This document shows, piece by piece, positions 1-7,347 of a stretch of 8,707 bases of DNA. Each line of letters begins with the position of its first letter. The first letter of the stretch is position 1. The stretch is from Microcaldota archaeon (lineage in GTDB: Archaea > Micrarchaeota > Micrarchaeia > Micrarchaeales > Micrarchaeaceae): NCBI GenBank assembly GCA_021785805.1, contig JAJYEJ010000036.1, positions 1 through 8,707 on the forward strand, in the 5' to 3' direction. The notes under the pieces were generated by a model. That model saw nothing but the letters and a program-made list of their open reading frames with translations, did not search any database and was not told the origin of the DNA. Position numbers and translations under genes: made by a program.

Positions 1-320
1 AGGAAGCCGCAGTACATATTTAGCTGCGGCGGATCTAGGCCGGTGCCGGGTTGGCCGACTATGTTCATGTACATGTTGGCGAACAGCAGCAGCACCCCGA
101 CTATTATGGCGGCTAGGACTATGGTGCCGAGGAGCTGGTAGAACTCCCCTTTTGCAGACGCCTTGATGGTCTTGTTGTTCATCAGCGCTCCTGCCATGTA
201 CCAGACAGCGACTATGAACGCGTCTATAAGCAGTGCTACGATGACAAGCGGCATAAGATTCGAACCGATAGACGTGGTGCCCAGCAATGGAAGCGCCCCG
301 GTCATTGTAGTCGTAATCAT
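1..320 (-). CDS. Third VirB6/TrbL-like polytopic membrane protein (3'-truncated by window edge)
   Basis: This frame opens at an ATG (318-320) and stays open for 106 codons to the window edge, so the C-terminus is missing. There is no signal peptide. A first membrane helix lies at about residues 22-46, a basic loop at 48-58 and a second helix at 61-82, followed by an outward-looking stretch containing Cys104. The block from Pro24 to the KGEF motif (57-60) matches the same block in the two genes upstream: Pro-to-Lys distance is 33 residues here, 36 and 33 there. It is therefore the third paralog of the set. An AGGTG ribosome-binding site 7 nt before the ATG overlaps the stop of the 638-residue gene, so the two are co-transcribed and probably translationally coupled. 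Met6 is a possible alternative start. A VirB6/CedA-like channel role is inference from architecture. Confidence 0.8.
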   Translation of the reverse strand, partial: MITTTMTGALPLLGTTSIGSNLMPLVIVALLIDAFIVAVWYMAGALMNNKTIKASAKGEFYQLLGTIVLAAIIVGVLLLFANMYMNIVGQPGTGLDPPQLNMYCGF

Positions 321-327
321 AGCTCAA

Positions 328-332
328 CACCT
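328..332 (-). promoter_or_regulatory. Ribosome binding site AGGTG overlapping the upstream stop
   Basis: AGGTG lies 7 nt before the ATG at 320 and overlaps the TAG stop (331-333) of the preceding gene. It fits the archaeal anti-Shine-Dalgarno sequence, fixes the start of the third paralog and suggests translational coupling. Confidence 0.65.
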
Positions 333-2247
333 ATATGCTGCTCCAGAATGTAGCCGCACCTTCGGCCCCGCCGTTCAACGCCTTCGCAAGTCCCATTGCG
401 AACCCTATGGTTATCGAAAGATCTATAGCGAACAATACCACTGCGGCGAATAAATAGTTTGCTATGTCGCTTGCGGCGAACCATGCGTTAGACACCACAA
501 GCGTCCCTCCGACTATGGTGCTTATGCCCTGCCCTAGATACCCTAATGCGTCAACGAAAAGGTTCAACACCTGCGTCGCGCTTGGGAACGGGACGTTTAT
601 GCCAAGCCCAGGTATGGTAATCGCGCTGCCTTGCCCTGCCCCTGTTGCCTGCCACTGCAGTATTCCCCCGTTGTTCAGTATCACATCCAGGTAACCCTGC
701 TGCTGTGAATTGCAGCCCGATGTCGGGCTCCACATCGGCAGTATGTTGAAGTTGTTGCCGATGCCGAGCTGGGTTACAGAGTTGCCGCAGTATATCCAGT
801 TGTATGCGTACGTGCTGAACACAATGGTCAATGGGAACACCAGGTACAGCGCTATCGCCAGGGCGAGCACCGCGTTGGACGCGTTCCTTAGTTCGCCGCC
901 TATGAACGAGAGCGCCCTCATCACTATCGCTATCGGCAACAGAAGGGTGAATGCGCCCAGCTGTATAGCTATGAGCGCAAGATACATGACGAACGAAAGC
1001 GCTATGCCTATCATGACGAACGGGACAAGGGCATCCAGGTAAAGGTCGCTCAGTATCGTCAGCATCGCTCCTATGTCGAACCCCGTGTCTACATTGATGG
1101 TGACTCCGGTTACCGAACTCGAGAGCCCGGCAAGGGGGGCCACCACCGAGCCTATGACCTTGCTGATCTCCTGCATTATGGCGCCATAGAATGCGTACGT
1201 GTATGATGTCACGTACAGCCACGACGCCAGGTTCGGGCCAACGTAGTACGTCAGGTAGCACGCGGTGTATTCACTGTATGTGAACGGGTTTATCCCTCCG
1301 CCACCCTCCGGGACTATAGCCTGGCACTGGAGTGCCGATGCGCCATTAGCAGCGGCGTTCTGCATTATCGATTGCCCGAGGCTAAGGGATATGTTGCATG
1401 CCGTGTTGGTGACTAACACGAGCGCAGCGAGTATCACAAGGCTTATGACGAGCTGCGCAAGCTCGGTCTTCATCATTCCGGTGAGCGCACCCCGGGCCTT
1501 GTCGGTGAGGAGCTTGCTTATATTGTACGCTATGGCTATCGCTATAAGCCCTATGAGTATTATGATTATGTTTATCGGGAGCCAGTCGAACGCGTATGCA
1601 TTGCAGCCGGATATGAATGAGGTGGTTATCGGAGGGCCGGTGACCGCGCATTGTGTGCTGCTCGCCGCTATTGGATACGACGTATCCCACGAGCAGTCGA
1701 CGTACGGATTGGTATTTTTACCGTTTGCCGGGAACCATGTGATGCCACATATGTCAAACTGCGATCCGGTGTTAGCGGTAAATATCCCGGTAAATGAGGT
1801 ATCGCTCCCGCCCGGGGGGCTTGATGAGAGAATGCAATCGCTCCCATATGGAGGAGGGGTTATGAAAAGCACGCCATGGTCATTCACCTCTGTGCATGAG
1901 GGGACCTGAAGCGCGTTGAAGGTCTGGAGGTCCTGCGGACACAGGGTCGGGCTGGAGCCCAGATTCGGGAAGTAATCCCCATTCGATGCGATGAGGTACT
2001 GCACCGCCTGACTCCCCGGAGGTGATGAAGGCGGGGTCCCGGTGACCGACCATTGGAAATCCACGAGCGTAGTGCACTGAGTGGCTGAGCTCGGGTTGTA
2101 TGCAAGCGTGCCTGTCCCTGTCCCGCCATTATATCCACTGCATTGCTCAGCGCCAGAGCCGCCGCCCGCGCTCGCCAATCCAGCTGAAGATGAGAGCAGC
2201 AGCAATGCCACGAACGCCCAGATAATCCATGTTTTGTTGCCCTGCAT
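331..2247 (-). CDS. VirB6/TrbL-like polytopic membrane protein with Cys-rich N-terminal ectodomain
   Basis: This 638-residue protein is probably a membrane channel component of a type IV secretion-like system. A signal peptide (about 1-27, A-S-A before the cut) precedes a Ser/Gly/Pro-rich ectodomain to about residue 220 with nine cysteines (C36 to C215). The membrane part follows: helices near 222-242 and 264-282 with the K-T-E-L motif (260-263) between them, an outer loop with C308 and C330, then helices around 344-375, 394-428, 428-445 and 455-478. A second outer loop (about 480-560, C487 and C512) leads to a last helix near 594-620. Three blocks match the 793-residue neighbour: K-x-E-L, LPI..R444...VFP472, and a final helix with Asp609 and G-L-A-K-x-L-x-G-G. 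The start has GTGAT 3 nt upstream and lies 9 bp after the previous stop. No ATP-binding motif is present. The family name is inferred, not sequence-proven. Confidence 0.85.
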   Translation of the reverse strand: MQGNKTWIIWAFVALLLLSSSAGLASAGGGSGAEQCSGYNGGTGTGTLAYNPSSATQCTTLVDFQWSVTGTPPSSPPGSQAVQYLIASNGDYFPNLGSSPTLCPQDLQTFNALQVPSCTEVNDHGVLFITPPPYGSDCILSSSPPGGSDTSFTGIFTANTGSQFDICGITWFPANGKNTNPYVDCSWDTSYPIAASSTQCAVTGPPITTSFISGCNAYAFDWLPINIIIILIGLIAIAIAYNISKLLTDKARGALTGMMKTELAQLVISLVILAALVLVTNTACNISLSLGQSIMQNAAANGASALQCQAIVPEGGGGINPFTYSEYTACYLTYYVGPNLASWLYVTSYTYAFYGAIMQEISKVIGSVVAPLAGLSSSVTGVTINVDTGFDIGAMLTILSDLYLDALVPFVMIGIALSFVMYLALIAIQLGAFTLLLPIAIVMRALSFIGGELRNASNAVLALAIALYLVFPLTIVFSTYAYNWIYCGNSVTQLGIGNNFNILPMWSPTSGCNSQQQGYLDVILNNGGILQWQATGAGQGSAITIPGLGINVPFPSATQVLNLFVDALGYLGQGISTIVGGTLVVSNAWFAASDIANYLFAAVVLFAIDLSITIGFAMGLAKALNGGAEGAATFWSSI

Positions 2248-2256
2248 CCCATCACG

Positions 2257-4638
2257 TCATGCCAACTTCATCTTGCCTATGCCGAGCCTTATGCTTCCGC
2301 CCAGTATCTTCGCTATGCCCTGGGCAATGGCCACGATCACCACAATGTCTATTATGAACATTATGAACTGGACCATCAACGGGTACTGGTACTCTGTCAG
2401 GACGTTCACCATCACATAAGCGCCTTCGAATACGGATAACTCGTTGCCATATGCGGATGAATATCCGCTATTGAAGAGGCTTGGCCCGGATACTATGCTG
2501 CCTATCGGATTCAGTATGAAGTCAAGGAAGTAACAGAAGTACTGCCCTACGAAAGAGATACCGTTGAGCGGACACCCTGCGGAGGAGGATGTTGGACTGA
2601 ACGCACCTTGCATGTAGTTCCATACCTCGTTATTGAATACCAACGTAGCCGGGAAGACGATGCTGGTCGTTATCGCCAGGGCTATGAGCGTGCCACCTAT
2701 CCCCCTGAGGAATGGTACGGACCTGAATATTATCCCAATGGGCAAGAAGATGCCAAGGCCTACATCGACTATGTACGGGAACGCTATGACCAGCGCAGAT
2801 AACGCCATGGTCATCGGCAGCACGAGCAATTGCAGGTTGTCCTTTATCAATGAAGGCGTAGGGGCCAGGAGGTCTATGCCGAGGGCATTCGTCTGGAATA
2901 TCTTCTCGTTCGACCCGAAGTTCACGGTACCTATGAAACCCACGTAAGGCAGCACTATCGGTATCGGGATATATGTCTGGAATTTCACCGTGGCCAGTCC
3001 GGCTATCGCCTCGAAAGCCCCGGCATACGCGCCCAAAGCCTGGTTGGCGTTGTTAAGTTGACTGCCCAGGTAGCTGTCTGCGCTCGTGAAAAGCGCCATT
3101 ATATCCTTTGTGGGATTGTATGTGGCAGTACCTCCGGCTACGGCGACGGCTATGACTCCCAAGACCACGATTATCGCATATATGGAAGCGACAACGATCA
3201 CCGTCTTGACCGACTCCCATAGCTCCCCTTTGTACCACCCCTTCAGTGAACTTATATTGAGCACCTCGCCGAGAAGGTATGCGAGAGCGACTATCGAAAA
3301 GGACAGGAGAAGCGCGATTATGACGAGCGGGAAGGTGTTCATTATCGCCGACTGTATCTGGTCCAGCATCGTGAGGGTCACCGGAGCTTCGCATGCGCTC
3401 TGCGTAGGATCGCAGACCACTACGTTATATGTCCCCGGATTCAGAGTGCTCAAGTCAGCTGAAGCGGTAGGAGAGCCTGACGCGATCTGCTTGCTCCATA
3501 CGGCGTTCGACACGGTAATCGTCACCGTATCCCCGGATGCGACCTGAGCCGTGATTGGATCTGAAATCCCTGATACGCCTGGGTCCTGGAAGTTGGAGAC
3601 GAACATCATGACAAGCGGCGCCGGGCTTGTGCAGATGTTCTGGTTCTCGTCACACCCATAAACCCCGTAATCCCCAACCGCAAGCGTTCCGGCGTCGTAT
3701 TCCGCTCCAGATACTCCGGCAGAGACCTGCTCGGTCATGAGGGAGTTCGATACCACTATGTTGGCTGTGTCGCCCGGACTCACCGAGAAGTATATCGGGT
3801 CGGTATATCCGACAAGGCCGGGGTTCTGCACTATGGTTACGCCGAGTATGTCTAAGGCGACAGGGTTGGTGCATACGTTATGTGTTGAGTCGCAAGCCTC
3901 GATGAAGTACGTCCCGGGACTCAACACCTTGGCATCGTACGAAGCGGTAGTTGTGCCCGATGCTACGGCGCTATAGAGCCCCTGGGTGTTGGTTATCATG
4001 ATATTTGCGGTATCCCCGGCCGCTACGGTAGCTGTAACGGTGTCGCTCGATTTCGGGAGGCTGGGATTCTTGGCTATGCTTATACCTATGTCGTAAAATG
4101 GGATAGTGCCCAGGCACTTTCCTGTCGTGGAATCGCATGGCAATATGGAGTAGTCTCCAGGGGGAAGCGCTTTCGCATCGTATTGCACCGACGTCGCGAA
4201 GGAGTTGTAAACAGTGGCAGTTGGACTCGTTATCAGGATGTTAGCCGTATCCCCTTCCGGGACAGTGAAGAATATCGGATCGGAGTTGCCCTGGATATCG
4301 GGGTTTTGTGGTATGGTGATGCCGAACATGTCGAAAGCTTTCGGGGCGCTGCAGACGTTGATAGACTGGTCGCAGCCTATCGCATCGTATGCTCCGGGAG
4401 CGAGACCGCTCACGTCGTACTGCACTGAATCGAGCGCATTCGACACCTGTGAGGACTGCTGCGGAGTGGCTATGATTATGTTGGCCATGTCCCCAGACTG
4501 AGCCGTAGCAGTGACTATGTCGCTGACCCCGGTCTGGCCGGGGTTCTGCGCGATGCTGATTGACTGCGCGGCAGACAGGTGCGCAAGCACGGCTGCGGCT
4601 ACCATGAGCACCAATAGTGCCCTCCATCCGTGGAACAT
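2257..4638 (-). CDS. VirB6/TrbL-like membrane protein with five tandem Cys-pair beta-sandwich-like repeats
   Basis: This is the first gene of the three-paralog operon, 793 residues long. A signal peptide (about 1-24) is followed by five tandem repeats of about 80 residues (27-425). Each repeat begins like I-x-I-x-Q-N-P-G, contains G-D-T-A-N-I and Y-D-A-x-x-L-x-P-G-x-Y, and ends with a C-D-x5-C pair: C89/C96, C168/C175, C249/C256, C329/C336 and C409/C416. The alternating hydrophobic pattern suggests Ig-like or CARDB-like sandwiches, each with a local disulfide. The membrane part has helices near 435-457 and 474-502 with KGEL (470-473), then about 601-640 and 650-670 with LPIGIIFR and VFP, and a final helix around 750-778 with Asp764 and G-I-A-K-I-L-G-G. 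These blocks match the 638-residue gene downstream. A stalk-bearing channel subunit at the cell surface is inference. The start is supported by a TATA box placed for leaderless transcription. Confidence 0.85.
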   Translation of the reverse strand: MFHGWRALLVLMVAAAVLAHLSAAQSISIAQNPGQTGVSDIVTATAQSGDMANIIIATPQQSSQVSNALDSVQYDVSGLAPGAYDAIGCDQSINVCSAPKAFDMFGITIPQNPDIQGNSDPIFFTVPEGDTANILITSPTATVYNSFATSVQYDAKALPPGDYSILPCDSTTGKCLGTIPFYDIGISIAKNPSLPKSSDTVTATVAAGDTANIMITNTQGLYSAVASGTTTASYDAKVLSPGTYFIEACDSTHNVCTNPVALDILGVTIVQNPGLVGYTDPIYFSVSPGDTANIVVSNSLMTEQVSAGVSGAEYDAGTLAVGDYGVYGCDENQNICTSPAPLVMMFVSNFQDPGVSGISDPITAQVASGDTVTITVSNAVWSKQIASGSPTASADLSTLNPGTYNVVVCDPTQSACEAPVTLTMLDQIQSAIMNTFPLVIIALLLSFSIVALAYLLGEVLNISSLKGWYKGELWESVKTVIVVASIYAIIVVLGVIAVAVAGGTATYNPTKDIMALFTSADSYLGSQLNNANQALGAYAGAFEAIAGLATVKFQTYIPIPIVLPYVGFIGTVNFGSNEKIFQTNALGIDLLAPTPSLIKDNLQLLVLPMTMALSALVIAFPYIVDVGLGIFLPIGIIFRSVPFLRGIGGTLIALAITTSIVFPATLVFNNEVWNYMQGAFSPTSSSAGCPLNGISFVGQYFCYFLDFILNPIGSIVSGPSLFNSGYSSAYGNELSVFEGAYVMVNVLTEYQYPLMVQFIMFIIDIVVIVAIAQGIAKILGGSIRLGIGKMKLA
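3364..4560 (-). repeat. Five tandem ~80-residue extracellular protein repeats
   Basis: This stretch codes for residues 27-425 of the 793-residue protein. The second-to-last conserved Cys-Asp recurs at residues 89, 168, 249, 329 and 409, giving periods of 79, 81, 80 and 80. The first four units keep G-D-(T/M)-A-N-I; the fifth has G-D-T-V-T-I. The units are clearly homologous but diverged, so they are old duplications rather than a recent expansion. Confidence 0.85.
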
Positions 4639-4658
4639 GATATGCCTTTATTGATAAG

Positions 4659-4670
4659 ATATTTATATGG
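4659..4670 (-). promoter_or_regulatory. Archaeal TATA box for the three-paralog operon (leaderless)
   Basis: On the minus strand the sequence is CCATATAAATAT, centred about 27 nt before the ATG at 4638. Archaeal transcription starts roughly 25 nt after the TATA centre, which places the 5' end at or within a few bases of the start codon. The mRNA would be leaderless or nearly so. A weak AAAGG lies 6 nt before the ATG, but it would hardly be included in the transcript's usable leader. Confidence 0.65.
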
Positions 4671-4753
4671 TATTATCCGCAGGAACCTGGCAAACACGCC
4701 AACCGGATCAGGGTCATGTTGATGCTCTTTGCTGGCGATGCTTAGGATGGGGA

Positions 4754-5485
4754 TTAGCCTTTGAGGAGACCGAACCTCCTTAGATAGCATTCCGACTGCA
4801 GGAGGATCAGGAACGGCAGCACGAACAGCGCGTTCACTATCAGCAGCACGTATCTTGAGAGCGATATCCCAGCTATGCCTATGAAGATGAAGTCCAGGGC
4901 GGTGAGCAGCACTATGGCTATGATTAGCCAGAGGCCCACATAGTCGAGCCTCTTGAAGAAGTGCTTTACGCTTGCCTTCATGGACCTGAGTATGCCATTG
5001 TCGTCTATGACGATCGATGACGGTGCATAGAAGAACAACGGGGTAAGCACAAGCCCTATTACCGCTATCGTGTAGAATGGTATTGAGTACATGTAGCTCA
5101 GTATGTCGAGCAGTATTATGACAGCGGTGAAGAGCAGCAATATGGCGAACACCTTGGCGGTGTACCTCTCGAGGCCGTTTATCACCTCCTTCTTTATCCT
5201 GGAGTATGTCCTCTTGTGCTTGACCACGACGTTTATCGCCACTATTCCGAAGCTGAAGAACAGCAGTGAGAATACCGTCGAGAACACGATAAGGGCTGCG
5301 GTCAGCGGCGTGACATTGTAGAAGATGCTTGCGTTCCTTATGAATATGCCGCCCATGTCGCTGTATGTCGGGAATGCGGCGAACAGCGGTATGACAGATG
5401 CGATTATCAATGATATGGAGAACAGCAGTATCAGCGATAGGTGGGATCCGTAGGTGTCTATCGCGTACTGCAGGACGTTTGCCAT
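4754..5485 (-). CDS. Six-helix integral membrane protein of unknown function
   Basis: This 243-residue protein is almost entirely hydrophobic, with six predicted helices at about 15-38, 59-88, 110-133, 136-154, 182-206 and 209-230. A basic loop lies at 89-109. A segment after helix 4 (153-184) reads Y-A-P-S-S-I-V-I-D-D-N-G followed by S-M-K-A-S. That layout recalls the poorly characterised archaeal DUF4013/DUF7847-type and glycerophosphodiesterase membrane-domain proteins, in which a similar P-S-x-I-V-x-(E/D) plus S-x-x-x-S pattern occurs; this is a resemblance from memory. No catalytic motif is visible. The start is well supported by GAGGCGA 6 nt before the ATG, close to consensus GAGGTGA. 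It sits between the pilin-like genes and the VirB6-like operon on the same strand, so it may be an accessory factor, but its sequence gives no direct link to secretion. Confidence 0.8.
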   Translation of the reverse strand: MANVLQYAIDTYGSHLSLILLFSISLIIASVIPLFAAFPTYSDMGGIFIRNASIFYNVTPLTAALIVFSTVFSLLFFSFGIVAINVVVKHKRTYSRIKKEVINGLERYTAKVFAILLLFTAVIILLDILSYMYSIPFYTIAVIGLVLTPLFFYAPSSIVIDDNGILRSMKASVKHFFKRLDYVGLWLIIAIVLLTALDFIFIGIAGISLSRYVLLIVNALFVLPFLILLQSECYLRRFGLLKG

Positions 5486-5491
5486 TGTCGT

Positions 5492-5498
5492 TCGCCTC
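5492..5498 (-). promoter_or_regulatory. Strong ribosome binding site GAGGCGA
   Basis: GAGGCGA matches the archaeal consensus GAGGTGA in six of seven bases and lies 6 nt before the ATG at 5485. It decides the start of the six-helix protein. Confidence 0.6.
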
Positions 5499-5502
5499 TT
5501 TT

Positions 5503-5514
5503 GCGCCGCGGCGC
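5503..5514. other. Perfect 12-bp GC palindrome GCGCCGCGGCGC
   Basis: This self-complementary 12-mer lies just upstream of the ribosome binding site of the six-helix membrane gene. It has no T-tract on either side, so it is not an intrinsic terminator. It could be an operator-like site or a leader hairpin, or simply chance; nothing else in the sequence supports one reading. Confidence 0.35.
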
Positions 5515-5541
5515 TTGCGTTAGTATTTGACTAGCAACCAA

Positions 5542-5578
5542 TAAAAACACATTAGAATGCAGTGGCCTGGTATCAGGC
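5542..5578 (-). terminator. Possible weak terminator after the 544-residue gene
   Basis: A GCCTG-ATAC-CAGGC hairpin (5 bp, arms 5565-5569 and 5574-5578) overlaps the stop codon and is followed about 18 nt later by a T5 run (minus strand, 5543-5547) inside GTTTTTATT. Archaeal termination can act on T-runs alone, so partial termination is plausible, but this is far weaker than the terminator at 7307-7340. Confidence 0.35.
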
Positions 5579-7207
5579 GCAGTAACCAGTTATGCCGCCA
5601 GGGACCCCCTGCGCTATCGCCTGTAGGATATACGGTGCGATGACCACTATCGCTATGCCGATTATGCCGCCTATTATCATACTGACCGCATAGCCCTGGG
5701 GAGCGCCCCTGGATGAGCTTGGAAGCACGCCTGACCCTGCATAGAGCGCAGCTCCGAGCATTATCAGTATCAACGCGAGTATCAGCACTATTGTGTTGAG
5801 CAGGTTGTATATCGAGCATATCTGCGTCTTTACGGCAGGGCTTTTGATATTAGGGGGGGATGAGGTACCCTGGACCGGGCTACCTATCGTGCACACATGT
5901 ACCGGAGCGAGCGTTACGGAGAGCGCGGTGTCACTGACGAACTGCGTGTCTATGCCGTTCGACGGACCGCCAAGCATCGCTGTGCTGCCTGCGCTGGTGA
6001 CCTCGTAGCCGCAGAACCTGTTATAATATGGACCAGGATTCGGCAGGTTAGGGGCAAGATCACTCACGTATATGTCACCGGTAAGGACCCCGGAGGTCTG
6101 TGTGACACCTGTTCCTGGACCGGCTACAAGGCACGGACCGCCATATCCCGATGGCGCGCCGTTGGCGCAAGATGGAAGCGGCGAGGCCCCGCCTATGAAG
6201 TTGGCTGGATTTATGCACCCGTTCATGTTCGTGGGAGGGGAGAACTCTATATACATGCAACCTATGTTACTCTTCGGATACCCGCAGGTGGGGGGCGTGG
6301 AACTCGTGTCCTTAAGCGTAACGACAACAGGAGTGCATGATGGCGTTGGCGTGCCTGTGCCTGGAGGCGACGAGTAGTCGCAGAGCTGCGCACTGGTAGG
6401 GTTTACAGTCATCTGCAGGTTGCCGTTGCTCACTGGCTGTGAACTGCTGGGGTTTCCTGGCGTAGTGCCGCTCTCAGGGATATCGGCTTGCACCCCTAGG
6501 CCAGAGCCATAGCCCTGCGTCTGCGCGATTTGGGTTATCGTGCCGGTGGTGTTCTTGTAATAGACGCAATAGTCGTAGGATTGCGGCGGGGATGAAAGCT
6601 GGTTGCAGTCCCCGTATGGGCAGAAGTTCTCGGTGGTGAAGTTGTCCGATGTCTCATCTATGATCTTGCACGAACCGGTATCCCCGTTGGTGCAGGTAGA
6701 TGGGGGGTTGACTGGAGTGCAGGACTTGTCTCCGGGCGCGCATGTCGATGCGGTGAAGTTGTCTTCACACCATTGGCCGGTGCCGTACTCGTAGGCGCTG
6801 AAGTTGTAGCCATATCTTGTGGACGGGGAGGCGAAGTTTCCGGTCTGCGAGCATTGCGGCATGTTCTGCAGCGCTTTGTACATGTTGCCGCCAAAGCTGC
6901 AATCTGGCGCCCCGGTCCATGAGTTCCCGCTTCCGCTCTGGACGTAAGCGATTATTACCGTGCCGGTGAACTTGGTCGTTGTGCTGGATTGCCCATTCTG
7001 GCAGGTGCCTGAGCCGAACGTGAGCGGAACGGTTATCTCGCTCTGCGCCCCTTCTATGATGGTATCAGGGTTAAGGCTTATCGATGCGGAAGGCGGGTTG
7101 ACAGTGCACTTGCTGCTCGATGCCTGAGAGGCCTGGGCTCCTGCGATTAGCGTTATCAATGAGACCGTGAAAAGGGCAGCCATTATCGCGCTAGCGTTCA
7201 TTCTCAT
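5573..7207 (-). CDS. Giant pilin-like protein: Cys-rich ectodomain fused to C-terminal VirB2-like two-helix module
   Basis: This 544-residue protein has a signal peptide (about 1-26, A-Q-A at the cut) and a large secreted region (27-460) rich in Ser, Thr, Gly, Pro and Cys. It contains 23 cysteines in total, 21 of them before the helices. Sequons N-F-S at 135 and N-F-T at 150 and 189 suggest glycosylation. T-V-N-P-x-S-A occurs near 35-41 and 267-273, hinting at two related beta domains. The C-terminus (463-544) is a helical hairpin: I-C-S, helix about 466-490, loop V-L-P-S-S-S-R-G, Q-G-Y-A, helix about 505-530 with A-P-Y-I-L, ending G-Y-C-A. This matches the modules of the two small pilin-like genes upstream. 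It could be a minor or tip pilin presenting an adhesin-like head, which is inference. AAGGGG lies about 5 nt before the chosen ATG; Met3 is an alternative start. Confidence 0.85.
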   Translation of the reverse strand: MRMNASAIMAALFTVSLITLIAGAQASQASSSKCTVNPPSASISLNPDTIIEGAQSEITVPLTFGSGTCQNGQSSTTTKFTGTVIIAYVQSGSGNSWTGAPDCSFGGNMYKALQNMPQCSQTGNFASPSTRYGYNFSAYEYGTGQWCEDNFTASTCAPGDKSCTPVNPPSTCTNGDTGSCKIIDETSDNFTTENFCPYGDCNQLSSPPQSYDYCVYYKNTTGTITQIAQTQGYGSGLGVQADIPESGTTPGNPSSSQPVSNGNLQMTVNPTSAQLCDYSSPPGTGTPTPSCTPVVVTLKDTSSTPPTCGYPKSNIGCMYIEFSPPTNMNGCINPANFIGGASPLPSCANGAPSGYGGPCLVAGPGTGVTQTSGVLTGDIYVSDLAPNLPNPGPYYNRFCGYEVTSAGSTAMLGGPSNGIDTQFVSDTALSVTLAPVHVCTIGSPVQGTSSPPNIKSPAVKTQICSIYNLLNTIVLILALILIMLGAALYAGSGVLPSSSRGAPQGYAVSMIIGGIIGIAIVVIAPYILQAIAQGVPGGITGYCA

Positions 7208-7258
7208 TCTTACCCCTTGGCGCAGGCATGAGCCGCTCCTAACCCTTATTCGCTTATC

Positions 7259-7272
7259 TCATTTATATAGAT
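7259..7272 (-). promoter_or_regulatory. Archaeal TATA box for the 544-residue gene
   Basis: The minus strand reads CTATATAAATG around here, centred about 58 nt before the ATG at 7207. A start about 25 nt downstream would give a 5' leader of roughly 30 nt that contains the GGGG Shine-Dalgarno-like run. It lies just after the terminator of the preceding gene, so this gene has its own transcription unit. Confidence 0.6.
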
Positions 7273-7306
7273 TGCGTTGGCCGAGGCTCACGCCATGCGA
7301 ATCAAT

Positions 7307-7340
7307 AAAAAAAGGAGAATGCGCCAGAGGCGCATCCTTT
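7307..7340 (-). terminator. Strong hairpin plus T7 terminator of the 136-residue pilin-like gene
   Basis: A perfect 7-bp stem (arms 7319-7325 and 7329-7335, loop of 3) is extended by an outer 5-bp stem (7311-7315 with 7336-7340) across a 3-nt bulge. On the minus strand it runs directly into T7 (7307-7313). It begins 7 nt after the TAA stop. It should end the pilin-like transcript cleanly. Confidence 0.8.
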
Positions 7341-7347
7341 AGCCTCT

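Noticed and set aside
551..1261. Open minus-strand frame of 236 codons
   Set aside because: It lies wholly inside the 638-residue gene in another frame, is rich in Arg and His, and has no signal, domain or ribosome site of its own. It is a shadow of the GC-rich third codon positions.
2608..2802. Plus-strand frame with a Tyr/Arg/Glu-rich, protein-like composition
   Set aside because: It is the antisense of hydrophobic helices in the 793-residue gene, which produces this composition. The sense frame has a signal peptide, repeats and paralogs, so the antisense frame is not supported.
3364..4560. Periodic repeats as a CRISPR array
   Set aside because: The period is about 240 bp, it is coding and in frame, and the units are diverged, unlike short identical CRISPR repeats.
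4639..4753. Possible small RNA or tRNA between the six-helix gene and the VirB6-like operon
   Set aside because: Only a 4-bp TGGC/GCCA hairpin is visible. There is no cloverleaf, no C/D box pair and no T-tract. The region is explained by the TATA box at its left end.
5503..5514. GC palindrome as an intrinsic terminator
   Set aside because: No T-run follows on either strand, and it lies next to the ribosome site of the next gene, too far from the upstream stop to be convincing.
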